Assembly (NCBI RefSeq): GCF_020379485.1 | Contig: NC_063439.1 | Location: 22,258,098 to 22,322,097, forward strand | Origin: Brassica napus | Taxonomy: Eukaryota > Streptophyta > Magnoliopsida > Brassicales > Brassicaceae | Length of the DNA: 64,000 nucleotides | Direction of reading: 5' to 3' | Shown here: positions 12,878 to 27,439 of the stretch, piece by piece | Position numbering within the stretch: the stretch's first letter is position 1 | Layout: every line of letters starts with the position of its first letter | Made by a program: the position numbers and the translations under genes | The notes under the pieces: model-generated | Seen by the model: only the letters and a program-made list of their open reading frames with translations | Told to the model about the DNA's origin: nothing | Databases searched by the model: none

Positions 12878-15145
12878 TCATTCCAGCTTGATGCGGTCCA
12901 TGTCGTTTATCACACCTTCAAGCTGCAAAATGAGAACAAAAAAAAACAGTTGGATTCTTATCATGTCTTCAGCTGCACACATCTTAGATTAAGTTTGTAT
13001 ACCTTTGCAATCTGCCGCAAGAAGAAATCACCATAACGCTTTGCAGGTTTTGATTCCACAACGTAGATCATGTCCTGCATTTTGATTTTTTTACACCACC
13101 TTTAAAGTTACTTCTAAATCTAAAAGCACCGATGAAAATAAGATTTAGAAAAAAAAGAAGGAAAAGCATACATTGTTGATGTAGAAATCAATGTCTGCAT
13201 TGGAGATGACCTTCCCATCAGAACCAACTGAATGAGTCTTGTGCTTGTATGTTAACAATATGGTCCTGTGTGTTCAAATTAGTACATGTTAATGACTAAA
13301 CAATCTTAGTTAAAGCCAATCTGCACATGTTTACTCACCTTAGAGTTGGTTCATCAACTTCCATGTAGTTTGACAGCTTATCAATAGAAATGGCGGAGTA
13401 AACTTTAAGGAACGTCCTCACTCCTGATAATAGCTGCTGCTGCTTCACCTCATAAAGAAACATCTTCAACTGAAGCCTGTACGCATCCTGAGAGATGATG
13501 CCACACAGACTGTTAATACACACAAGTCTTCTCCATAATTATTTAAAAGTTCAGTTATTACCTGATTGTAATTGACAAGAGGCTCCTCGAAACTCGGTGC
13601 AGAAGGGGTGATGAACTTGGGGCACGCGTAAGAGAAGAGCTCGTCGTAGATGCCAAACGCCTCATCGTCGCACCTCTGCATCCTCATCATCTTCTCACCG
13701 TACTTCTCCCGCAGCTGAGAGTTGACAGACTCGTCGACGAGCTTCGTCTGAGGGCAGAGGGAGAGGCAAACCGCGAGCAAAGCGTACATCTGCTCGTTCT
13801 TCTTCAGCAACTGCTCGTACTGAGGCGACTTTTGATGGTACTGCTTCGTCTTGTAGATGTAGAGGAGGATCTTGTTGAACTCGCGGACCGCATCCACGTA
13901 CCTTCTCAACATGAGGTTGGCGAATCCATAGTGATAGATAGTCGCGATATGGCAACCAATGACGCTGGTGTAAACACCTTGCTGAGTGATGTCGATGGGC
14001 TGCAACCACTTGAGACCGGTATGGTAATCACCGAGGAGGCAATGAACGCGCAAAAGACCGACCATGCTGAAGTAACCAAGGACCTTCAGCACGTTGCTTC
14101 CACCGCTGTAATCGTACCCATCAGTTGCAGTGAACTGCTCGAGCCCTTCCTTCTCTTGCTCAAGAATCTGGATGATGGTGGACTTCTCCACAAGGGCTTG
14201 CAAGAAGTTGAGCACGCCGTACACATTCCACGCCTGAGAGACAGTGTTGTTAGTCAGATGAAAGCTAACCTTTATGAGAAATAGAAAAGAAAATTAATAC
14301 CTTGTCGTTCTGTTTGAGCAATGCAATCTCCTGCTCTGTCTTGTTCTTCATCTTGGCTCTGTACTGACAGAAGCTTTGGAACTGGTAGACAAACTCATCC
14401 ACCATGTCCCACAGCCACTGGTTTGGTAGCTGCATGTTCACTACACCGTGCAACACCACCTACACATTCAAATATGATAAAACTTCGAACATCAACAACA
14501 ATCTCCATAAAAGCATACATCATAGAGAATCTTAGGCTCCAAATGTTTAAATCCGCACCGTACCGTACCGCAGTTAATATTAACAAAAATCTATGCATAT
14601 TCCTATGTATCTATAACAGATAGAACCGCACCGTAGTTAACAGTAACAAAAATCTCTCTATATATACATACACGTTTTATTAAACCTGTGAGGCTAACCA
14701 CAGGCCTAACCTAGTTCTATTGAGACCAATCTAAATCCAAATCAAATCCAATAGAAGCAAACACCTGAAAGAGGCTGCAGTAGTTATCATAGGAATCAAT
14801 CCTCTGCTTCAGAGTCGGCGACAGCCTCGCGTACAAGTGACGGAACCACATCTCACGGTACAAAAGACAGAAGACGTGATCGTTGTCCACATAAGGAGCG
14901 ATCGCTTCGACGGAAGGCCAAGGGGTGTCCTTGAAGAGCCGCTCCGACAAGGTCTGGAACGAGGTCTCGCACATCTGGTGGATCTCGTAGACGTTCTTCT
15001 CCCTGATGTGTCTGTACATGTGAACCACGAAGGACTTGACGGAGTCCGGCACGAAGTTCGGGTCGTAGACGGCGTCTTGGCCGCCCTGACGCTGGACGTC
15101 GTCGTAGTTTGACGGAGTGTCTTCGAAGTCGTAGGTGGTCGTCAT
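12878..15145 (-). CDS. EIF3L: Eukaryotic translation initiation factor 3 subunit L
   Basis: Seven exons on the minus strand join in frame: 15145-14765, 14459-14301, 14233-13562, 13487-13339, 13265-13172, 13074-13003, 12922-12878. They encode 523 residues, the family's usual length. The protein starts MTTTYDFEDTPSNYDD and ends LEGVINDMDRIKLE. It is the L subunit of eIF3 (PAF67 family), which helps bring mRNA and initiator tRNA to the 40S ribosome in the cytosol. The C-terminal half (DAYRLQLKMFLYEVKQ onward) is the PCI-type region used for contacts within eIF3. All borders are GT/AG. The start is the first ATG and matches the family N-terminus. It corresponds to Arabidopsis AT5G25754/AT5G25757. 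It is transcribed away from PEX4, with about 630 bp between the two start codons. No damage is seen. Confidence 0.95.
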
Positions 15146-15773
15146 GTTTGTGGAGAATCTAATCTAACCTTCTTCTTCTCTCGTTGCTGATGAGCTGAAG
15201 GATAATGAGAAGAGAGACGGTAAGAGGAGGAGAAGGAGACGAGAAGGTTAAAAGCTAGGGCTTACTTAAGATCGATAACCGGTTTAGTCTGGTCTAATTT
15301 GGTTTGGTTTAATTGAATTGATAAGTTTTATTTAAACCGGATAAATAAATAGAGTAGACCGGTTTATTCTTTTCTAACTATAGAAGCTTCACGCCGTGAA
15401 AGTTCTCATCTCATCGCCGTTTGTTCTTTCGTCCTCCTTCTCTTTCTCTCTCTGTCTCTTGTGAAGGTAAAAGCTTCATTCAATGATTCTCCTTGGTTTC
15501 GCAATTCGCGTCCTTTCATATGATATGACTTCGTTTCTATGCATCAAAGTTTCTCCATTTGCTGATGATTTGTGCTGATCTCCGAGTACACAGATTGATA
15601 CTTTACTTTAGATTTGCGGATCTGCTTCTAATCGATCCCTGTGAACGTAATTTCGTGGGTTCTGTGTTGGGTTTTTGCTAAAAATCTCATCTTGTTGAAG
15701 AATTAAGTTTCATTTTGCAGTTGGCGTGATCGTCTTCTTTGGGTAAATTGAGTCTCAATAGCATCATTCAGAC
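15146..15773. promoter_or_regulatory. Divergent promoter region of EIF3L and PEX4, with PEX4 leader intron
   Basis: The 628 bp between the two start codons serve both genes. A CT-rich PEX4 leader ends at a donor near 15466 (GTGAAG/GTAAAA). The leader intron ends at TTTTGCAG (about 15720). On the EIF3L side the minus strand carries AAGCCCTAG, close to the telo-box of plant translation genes. No clear TATA box is seen for EIF3L. Confidence 0.45.
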
Positions 15774-16591
15774 ATGCAGGTTTCGCCTTTTTACCCTTAT
15801 CTCTATTACAAATCTGTGTCGTGTTGTGTAGTAGATAGTAGTTTCTGAAACGGGGTTTAATGTATTAGCAATCACGAGCGAGACTGTTCAAGGAATACAA
15901 AGAGGTTCAGCGAGAGAAAGTAGCTGATCCTGATATCCAATTGGTGTGTGATGATACCAACATTTTCAAATGGACTGCACTTATCAAGGTTCTGTCGTAG
16001 AAGCTTTCCTTTTTTAGGTTAAAAAGATGGAAACTTTGGTTTTTGTCTTTTAACTGGTCTTTGTATCTTTTTAGGGACCGTCGGAGACTCCTTATGAAGG
16101 CGGAGTGTTTCAGCTTGCGTTTGCTGTTCCTGAACCGTATCCTCTGCAGCCTCCTCAAGTGCGCTTCTTGACCAAAATATTCCATCCCAATGTGCATTTC
16201 AAGGTAAATGAAAACATTGTTGTGAATGAAGAAGCGAAAGATTGTTTATTAATGTCCATTTTTGGTGTTCTGTAGACTGGAGAAATATGTCTCGACATAT
16301 TGAAGAACGCGTGGAGCCCTGCGTGGACGCTTCAGTCTGTGTGTAGAGCGATCATAGCACTGATGGCTCATCCTGAGGCAGACAGTCCTCTCAACTGCGA
16401 CTCAGGTACAAGATCTATTCAGTGTTTATACTGTTATGCTTTTGCGTATGACGAAGAATCTGGTTTGATCTTCTTTTGTTTGGGGTTTTGCTGATTATGA
16501 AGGTAACCTTCTAAGATCTGGAGATGTGAGAGGGTTCAATTCAATGGCACGCATGTACACACGTCTCGCAGCTATGCCTAAGAAAGGATGA
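15774..16591 (+). CDS. PEX4: Peroxin-4, peroxisomal ubiquitin-conjugating enzyme E2
   Basis: Five coding exons: 15774-15779, 15869-15988, 16075-16203, 16276-16405, 16503-16591, giving 157 residues. The first coding exon holds only two codons (Met-Gln). PEX4 (UBC21) is the E2 that, anchored to the peroxisome by PEX22, monoubiquitinates the import receptor PEX5 so that it can be recycled. The UBC fold covers nearly the whole chain. [19 protein letters not shown] holds the HPN motif and the active-site cysteine (GEICLD), and [12 protein letters not shown] follows. The C-terminus is AAMPKKG. It corresponds to AT5G25760. All exon phases agree and no stop interrupts the frame. It converges on the CXC-domain gene, with 283 bp between the two stop codons. 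Confidence 0.96.
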
Positions 16592-16874
16592 TCCTCTCTT
16601 GCTTTCCTTTTCTTATGTCATCGGGTTATAACTCGTTTTCTTTGAATATGTAATGAGAAATGATTTGGGAAAATGAATACATTATTAACAATTCATATGT
16701 AAGGTAACAATTTTATTCAACTAGACACAAGTTACTCAAAATCTTCGAACCAATGTATGAATGAAATTTAGTGCATTAGCACTAATGTAACTGTTAAAAA
16801 GACTTAATCTAATCTTATCTTCATGTATATGTGACATGATCTATGTTAAATAGTGAATGGAGTTCCCTAAAGCA

Positions 16875-19342
16875 TTACCCCAAACTTGAGTCTCGATGAC
16901 TTTGCTCTTCATCTTGTGGTTCCTTTCTACTTGGATTTGTGCTGGTTTTGGTATTTGCTCCTGCTTAATCAATGTCACAAATTAGCACATCTTCTAGCTC
17001 GAATTGGTTTAACAAGTATAAGGTCTCTCATGCGATAATCAGCTTACCTTTTATGCTCCTACGGTTTGAGAGCTGAATGAGAAAGTCCCTGAAGCTCGAC
17101 AAGATCTGTCTTTCTTTCTCTAAGTAAATCTCCGAGCTTGTGTCTGCGTCTTCTTTCTCTTCGCTTGTTTTCACTCGGGCAGATGCCTCTTTCTCTGATG
17201 TGATCACATGTTCATCATCACACATCAATGCACGTGTTGCTGGAGACATAGGCTTCTCGTCCATTCTAGTTAAATCAAGGACACAATCTGGAGAGTCATT
17301 AATCTCATTAGCATCTCTCTGGGCTGGATCAAGTGAAGGGTCTTTCTCATGTTTCCTCCTTTTGTCTGTTTGCATATCAGAAATTCTCTTAACATATATC
17401 TTCTTATATGAGGAATATACTCTCCTCTATGTCTAACAGCATGAGATATGTACCTGAATATTTATTTGCTACATCTAACGATGTTGCAACCAAAAGCGTA
17501 CATAGGTCTTTGACATGACGCGGCTGGATAGTATTTGACAGAGACGACCTATAGAAGTAAACAGTCAGATAAATCCTTAAGATGGTATCACGCTAGTTTT
17601 GAATGTGCATATCATGCAAAAGGAAGGAGTTGATATCGCCAACCTGTAAGTACATGTCGGAGATCCACACACTGCTTTGTTGTTGGGGATTGAAAACAGA
17701 GAAGTGTCACCATTCCCTATAACCTGATTTACCTAGATGGAACAGAAAAACACACAAAGAAATATGATTTCAATGCAAGAAGTGCTAAAAAAAAAAGAGC
17801 ATGAGATAAAAATGTAACCATCACATTTAACACAAAGGATCATATAGTTCAGAAATTTGACCGCCTGATTTTGGACAAGGTGCGGAACCGCAGATGAAGC
17901 GTCCTTGCTCTTTCTCTTCCTTGATTCAGGAGTGTTTAGAAAACCAGACGTGGAGACGGCGCGGCTGAGAGCCGCATTGGTCGTCTGTTGTATGTAGGTT
18001 TCTGAGACATGATGCGATCCATGAAGAAGGGCACTTCGTTCTTCGCTTCCTTCAAAGTTCTTGCAATCCTGACATCTACAATTCTCTGAACATAAGACAT
18101 TGGCCTGGTAACACTCGCAGTACTTCTTGAGGCATCCTGATTTCTTGCAGTGACATCCTTTGCTGTGCTTTCCAAGAATCAGGAGTTGCCGCACATCCTC
18201 CTACAAGTTGTTTTGAGATATACAAAAACTATCAGCAAATAAATATACAAAAAAAAATCGTCTCTTGACACTTTTTTACTGTGTTTAACATTTGTAACTG
18301 GGAAACAACTTTTCAGAGACAGAACACACAAAAGCATTAATTCAATCCCTAGCATTTGATTCCTTTCATATGCATAATCAACTGCTTGTTTTAGTGTCCA
18401 TATTCCTAACTAATTCTAGTCAAAGTATAAAGTTAAAAACTTTTTTAAGACCAAAAATTATTTTTCAAGTAACAAGATCACACACCTGCAGATCATTGAT
18501 TCCATGAGGACTACCAGCAATCTTAGGCTTGAAGGCATCAGGATTGCGCTCTAAAGTCCTGGTGATGGCTTCTTGTCTTGCGGACTCATTCTCCAAATTG
18601 TTAAGACAATTCACGCAGTTGCAACCATTGCAATACGATCCCGACGCAAAGCATTCACAATACCTGTACACATAATAACATCAAACCTTCAAAATTCAAA
18701 AAAAAAAGCAATGGTCAAAGTCATTAAGTCTCTTTCATCATCATCATATCATCACATTGACCGCGAATTACAAAGGCTTTTAATAAACAAAGAGTGCACA
18801 CTTACAGCTTCAAGCATCTAGAAGCTTTACAGTTGCAATGCTTCTGTTTACTCGGAGTCCCATCCTTGGACTCAGCTTCCATCTGCTCTTGCTTGCTGCA
18901 TAAACAATCAAAAAACCTTAACTAACTCTAACGCACAATCAAATCAAAAATTTCGAATCAAAAAATTTGAAAACTATAAATCAATGATTTGTAAACTGTA
19001 ATTGTACCTCACTCGACACTTCTCCAATGGATGACCAAACCGATGAATCGGAGGTTTCTGCGGCGGCGGCGTCACATCCTCCGTCGCCGATGGCTCTTCA
19101 AGCGACTTCACCCCTAATCGATGTTGCTCCTCGGTAGGCTGAGAAGACTCAGACAATTCTTCATCTCTTTGATCTTCCAGATACGACTGCGAATCGAGAA
19201 GAAGAGATTGCGACTGCTTCTTCTCAGTTTCCTGAGAAGAATCGATCATCTTCGTTTCCGCAGCCGCCGCCGGGACGGAGAAATCCAATTGGCGCGCCAA
19301 AGGGTTCTGGTTAGAACTCAGATCATGATCCGATTTCTCCAT
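16875..19342 (-). CDS. TCX7: Tesmin/TSO1-like CXC domain protein
   Basis: Exons on the minus strand: 19342-19008, 18895-18806, 18663-18486, 18200 to about 17862 (or 17832), 17732-17644, 17548-17454, 17365-17048, 16960-16875. The product is about 509-519 residues; the fourth donor is uncertain, as two weak in-frame sites exist. Two cysteine-rich CXC repeats are clear: [20 protein letters not shown]... at about 128-166 and [20 protein letters not shown]... at about 211-250, joined by the conserved NPDAFKPKI linker. CXC (CRC) proteins bind CHR-like TTTGAA DNA and act in DREAM-type cell-cycle repressor complexes in the nucleus. The start MEKSDHDL is the first ATG of the frame. Position and sequence fit AT5G25790; the TCX7 name is from memory of the family list. 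No damage is seen. Confidence 0.85.
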
Positions 19343-19492
19343 TAAGAGGGAAAAATTCAAACGGAGGATCAGAGAGGTTTTTGCTGAAGGCTTCAGCTGG
19401 AAGAAGAAGAAGTTGTTTTTTCTTTTTCAAATCAAATCCTTTGCTCTTCGTCTCGACTCTCTTAGGGATATTTTGAATAAATTACCAAATCT

Positions 19493-19582
19493 AACGGCTG
19501 AGATGATAAGGGGGGTTATCAACGGTTTGGATCGTTCGATCTAGGTTTTCTTGAGGATACTAGCGCAATTTGGCGCTAACGG
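19493..19582 (-). promoter_or_regulatory. E2F-type site and MYB3R (MSA) cores upstream of the CXC gene
   Basis: TTTGGCGC at 19569-19576 is an exact E2F consensus (TTTSSCGC). It sits in a small inverted repeat TAGCGC-aattt-GGCGCTA (19561-19577). AACGG cores of the mitosis-specific activator element occur at 19493-19497, 19521-19525 and 19578-19582. All lie 150-240 bp upstream of the start codon. They suggest S/M-phase control; this is inferred from motifs alone. Confidence 0.45.
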
Positions 19583-20018
19583 TGATGACTCTCTGATTGA
19601 TATGATACTGTGAGACCGTTTTATACACGTTCTATGCATCATCCTAGATCTCACACATAGATTCCCAAAATACATTGGTAACTAAAGATAATAACATTAC
19701 AATAAATGAATATCTTAATATTGTTATTTAATAACTAAAAATATTGTTTTTTAATTTAAAATTTATTGAATGTTTGTCTTAAAATTTGAGATACTTTTTT
19801 GTTATAATGTTAATGTTGTAAATTTGTTACTTTTTTACAGCTCATGTAAGATTTTTGTAATGAGATGCTCTAGATGTTTTAAAAAGATAGAAGTTTTTGA
19901 GATTTTTATTTGTTTAACATAATTTTTTTTTGTATTTCCAATACAAAGCTTGTTTATTTTTTGTTTACTCATATTAATTAAACTAATTAATATTAAAATA
20001 AGTTGAACTATTTTGAAA
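19583..20018. other. Intergenic, no gene seen
   Basis: Strongly AT-rich spacer between the CXC-gene promoter and the Helitron; no exon is seen. Confidence 0.5.
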
Positions 20019-20966
20019 TCTATATTATTAAAGTTGAAGTACACAATGAGATTGTTTGGAAACTTGAATAGTAGTTTTAATAAAATTTGTTTGGATATAT
20101 GAATAGCAGTATCTATTAATTGTATTTTCATATTTCACTTAGTTTAACAATTTCATTAATTATATTGCTTTAACAATAATTCACATTATTAATTATATTA
20201 CCATAATAATAGTGCATATTTTTATTTATTAGTTAATCAATATTAATTTTGTGCCAATTATAAAATCAAAAATGTTAAATAACTAGGTTTTACATATGAT
20301 TATTTAAACGTTTGATTTAGTTTGTTTTATTAAAATTTTTTTATTTGAGTTTCAATCGGTGGAAAATTACGTAGCCAAAAACATAACTCAAAGATATGTT
20401 TTTGTAAATAAAATAATAACTTAAATCAGAATAATAAAAATGTGCTACATTTATTGCCACTTAATTTCCACTCCATATAATTATTTTACTTAACAAAAAA
20501 ACTCTTTTTATTTCAATTATTTTAGCCAAACACATAAAAACAGATTTTTTTATTAGTTTATAAAATCAGTTATAAATGAACATTATCTATCCATTTATAT
20601 ACATGTTGTTCCTTTAGGGTATCGTTTTCTTTTTGTTTTGAAACAAGGTTCAGCTTAAATATTATAAATTTATGTGTGGATTTTGGGCTGAGTCATTCTG
20701 GATCTAGATGAATTCAGTTATGATATATAGGAACCTAAAAATATCTAAATAACCAATGTATCTAAACGGATTCGGATATTTGTAACAAAATAACCATATT
20801 ACCTGATTCGGTCCAAGTCTTTTGAATATATTACCTGATTCGGTCCAAGTCTTTTGAATATCATTAGTTATATTATGATGCATCTAAAATATATAACACT
20901 CATTATGAAAAACAAATATCGATATATAAAATGTACAAACCAATATCCGCGCGGATCAATCTCTAG
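20019..20966 (+). mobile_element. Complete non-autonomous Helitron, 948 bp
   Basis: The 5' end is TCTATATTATTAAAGTTGAA, the typical Helitron start in Brassicaceae, and is preceded by A (20018). The 3' end has the GC-rich palindrome ATCCGCGCGGAT (20945-20956) 6 bp before the terminal CTAG (20963-20966), followed by T. Insertion between A and T, no terminal inverted repeats and no target duplication all fit. The interior is AT-rich with no Rep/helicase coding. A 32-bp tandem duplication (20798-20829 and 20830-20861) lies inside it. Confidence 0.8.
20798..20861. repeat. Exact 32-bp tandem duplication inside the Helitron
   Basis: Two adjacent identical copies of a unit starting ATTACCTGATTCGGTCCAAG. 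Being exact, it is probably recent. Confidence 0.8.
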
Positions 20967-21235
20967 TTATGGTATTAAAGAAGTGTTTTGGAATTATAAA
21001 TTTATCCTTTAAAATGTGTAAAAATCTCAAAAACTAAAAGAGAGATAATTGTAGTCTATAACCATTAAATCATTTAAATAGCTCTCTGAAAGGCCATAAA
21101 TAGAAATGCTTGTAGAGTAATAAACCAATTATGTTAAAGAATTAAAATGCCTGAACTGAAGCTAACGAATGTCTCTATTGAGTGCTCTGCTCATAAGGTA
21201 TACAAAGGAAAATTTTGGCGACTGTGTCTGTAGGC

Positions 21236-24218
<2,983 letters not shown>

Positions 24219-25257
24219 TACTGAGACGGAGAAAAGGTTAGCGAAAAATCAGCTGAGGGCGATTGACACAAACCACTTCCGCAGTCGCTTAGCACCGTGG
24301 TCGCCCTTTTTATTCGCCGCCGCGCAAATTGAAGGATCCGTTTTTAACCTTATTCGTCCAAAAAATTAATCTTTTTTTTAAATATGTTTTTAATTATGTC
24401 GTTCTTTTCTTTCTTTTTTTTTTGGGGACAAATTATGTCGTTCTTTTCTAAATATCTGACCTGGACAGATATATAATTTTGTGTTTTTGTTTAGTAAATT
24501 AATTTATCATCGTATAAATTCAAATTTCGCATAATATATGTTATTTATCAACAAACACAATCAAATAGTAAAAACTCTCTCTTTGTGAATATTGCATATT
24601 AAAATATATAAAAAAATCCATGTAAATTTAAAATAATATTATAAATAGTAAAATATATAAATTAATAAAAAATATATAAAATAACAATATTGTTATAGTG
24701 TTAATATTTGATTTATAGTAAAGACATGTACAAAAGTTTAAAAGGTACTATTAATTATTGAAGTTAAATATATAGAAGTCAATTAATCTATACCTAAATA
24801 GTAAATGTGTGTATGCTAACTCATCAAAATTTGGAAGCATCCTCGTCATCAAATAAAGTGGAACAGATCAGTATTAAGGTGAACTAAGTAGTTGTTTGAA
24901 GCGTAGATTGTCATTACAAACACTCCGATGATGATGACGCGAATTTGGATCCTTGGAGGGTCTTGAGCGCACTAACACAAATTTTAGTGAGTATTATATA
25001 AATTTGAGTTGCTGAAAAGGAAAAGAGTTGTCTTGCAGGCGCTTAAGCACATTAACTCAAATATGGTAAATGTTTGTATATATTGATATCCTCCTGACAA
25101 GATAACTACTTGTAGTCTGTCCTTAATTTATGGATTTGTTCCTACCTTTCTAGATGAAGTACACGGTAGTATGAGCTAAGACAGCTGAACAGAGTTCCAG
25201 ATCGAGTTTCTAATATTTCAACGCAAAGTGGTGATCCCATTCTTCGTAGGCGGAGCA
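24219..25257. other. Leader/promoter of the exonuclease gene, then intergenic DNA
   Basis: About 140 bp of GC-richer leader (to about 24360) precede AT-rich DNA. A micro-insert duplication lies at 24392-24449. No other gene is seen. Confidence 0.5.
24392..24449. repeat. Micro-insert with poly(T), 19-bp direct repeat
   Basis: Exact copies of aattatgtcgttcttttct (24392-24410 and 24431-24449) flank a 20-bp insert made of a T run followed by GGGGACA. This is one of the clearest examples in the window. Confidence 0.7.
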
Positions 25258-25265
25258 GATGCAAT

Positions 25266-25428
25266 CAGGGCCGTCCCTGAGATGCTGGGGGCCTAAAACA
25301 ATTTAGTAAGGGTTTTATAAAAAAAATTTTTTTTACAAATTTAGGGGCCCCTTCTTATGTAAATTTTTTAAAAAAATTTGGGGGCCCTAAGCCGGTGTTT
25401 CAGTCCGCTGTGCCCAGGACCGCCCCTG
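25266..25428. mobile_element. hAT-type MITE, 163 bp, with 8-bp target duplication
   Basis: Terminal inverted repeats are CAGGGCCGTCCCTG on the left and, read inward, CAGGGGCGGTCCTG on the right. An exact 8-bp duplication, gatgcaat, lies outside (25258-25265 and 25429-25436). Eight-bp duplications and CAGGG ends are marks of the hAT superfamily. The interior has two complementary blocks (GGGGCC...) and no coding sequence. Confidence 0.85.
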
Positions 25429-25436
25429 GATGCAAT

Positions 25437-27439
25437 CATAACTTAATCAGCATATATACTAACATGACCTTTATATATAACAAATCTTAGATTGCTCTAA
25501 CTTTTCCACACAGAGATAGATGTCTGGCCCTAGTTTTCACTAGTAAAAACTCTTCCTCCAAATTTAGTGATCTAAGACAGTTACAAACTTGCATTCAAAT
25601 TTCAAATGGCTGAGAAGAACGATTCTATCATCATCTACGACGATCTAAATGCGCTGTATATTGTCAACACTCCTATACTAATGACAAATCCTTTTTAATA
25701 CACAACCACACAAACGGACTATATATAGTATAGGTCTGCTTGGTGGTGCGTTGAGCACGTATACGATCATGCATGCAAGAGGATATATATCAAATATTTT
25801 ATATAGTATATGTGTGTGTGTGGTGTGCGGAAGAACCAAAAATCAAATTAGACTTAAAGGAAGAGATGTCACATGCAAGTCTTTAATGATGCCATTGGTG
25901 GTGGCCGTTCTCCTAAACCTCACAGTATCTCTCGAGAGTCAAGACCCCCTATCTCCATATATACAGTATATATATATAACTTCATAATATGCACGTATGC
26001 ATTTAGATGAAACAGAGCATGAATTTTACACATATCGGTAGAAATTCTGGGTTCTTAAAAAGGTGTGTATTAAATGAAAAGATCGATTGGTCGAAGATAG
26101 GGTCATGACTCGTGAAATTATGAGTCATGAATATAAATCTCTTTTTTTTTTTCTTACGACTTGTATTGTGGTGAGTTTTGAATATAGGAAAAATGATGAA
26201 ATCAAATTTCAAATCCAGGTTTCGAAATTTGTGTGAAATGGATCAATACATCGCTGTGTCACAAACTTTCAAACCCATATTGATTTGCATCAAACAAACA
26301 AAAGTGATCTTATGTGGGCAAAAAGACAAATAGAATACAGAAGATAGGGAGGGATGGGAAAAATGGGTTATATTTTCCTCCAGAATACTGCTACATGTAA
26401 AGAATTTGAATCCTTTGTCAAAAACAAATATATATATATATATGTATATTTTAAATTGACAATGACACTAAGAAATATCAAAATTATATAATTATACAAA
26501 TATAATAGTAGGAAGCAGAGCTAATATCAATAAGTTGGTTTATATATATGGAAGACGTGAAAGTAGAGAAAAAATGTTTATAAAAAGTGTTTTAAAATTC
26601 AGCGTATCATAGGGTATCCCAACGAGTGGGGTATCATGTGATGATTCCACCACACTGATATAAATACACTTACTGAAAAAGAGAAGAAAAGAAATGATAA
26701 ACAAAAACTAACTCATGTGAATCATCTCTCTTAAAAGATGAAAAACAATTGTATTAGGGTTGTATACATTTCTCTTTTAATTTACCGATCGAAAGGGCTT
26801 TTTCTAGGGCGCCATTATTTATATAGTGTCTCTTAGGGTTTATTTTATTTTATTTTATTTTTATCAAGCCTCCCCCCAACTTTCTCTCGCTCCTCGTGCA
26901 ACACACGTTCCAATGTCTTCCCACCTATGTGCCTAGAAGCCTCTCGGATCCGCTTTACAAGGCGAACTCTATATCGAACGAGCTGCCTGAGCTACACGCG
27001 CCTAGGGTTTTTCTCTTTAGGACACAGCCAACCCTTGCACTGTTTGGTTCGGTTTGGTTGTAATAAGAACCGCGTATTATCGTCACGTGTTGATTTTTTA
27101 TTGGTCTCGTATGCTTCCACCTGTCGCATCAGACAGAACACATTTTCTAAATAAGTGCTTGTTATAGAAAAATATATATATGAAAATGACTATCTTATTT
27201 TTGTCGAAATAATTGTTGTCAATATATAATTTTAACGAAAATTAATTTGTTTATTTATTTCGTTTGCATACATGGCCGTTATAATGCTACAAGATGGGCT
27301 TTTTCTCTTTTATTTTTTTTCTTCTTTTATTTTTTTTCTTCTAAATGAATCATTTTTTTCTGAAAAAATATGCTGTTTATTTAATGAAATACCAAACCCT
27401 CATCTCAAGGATAAAAAAAAAAGAAGAAGCCAAAAGCAT
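25437..27439. other. Intergenic upstream of EMF1
   Basis: AT-rich with TA tracts (about 25800 and 26430). The stretch 26870-27120 is CT-rich and GC-richer, perhaps promoter or an old exon, but no protein is recognisable. Confidence 0.4.

Noticed and set aside
13832..14284. 150-codon frame antisense to EIF3L
   Set aside because: Shadow of the EIF3L exon 3 coding strand.
19343..19360. N-terminal extension of the CXC protein (NFSLL)
   Set aside because: The extended frame starts with TTG, not [11 protein letters not shown] at 19342 is the first ATG.
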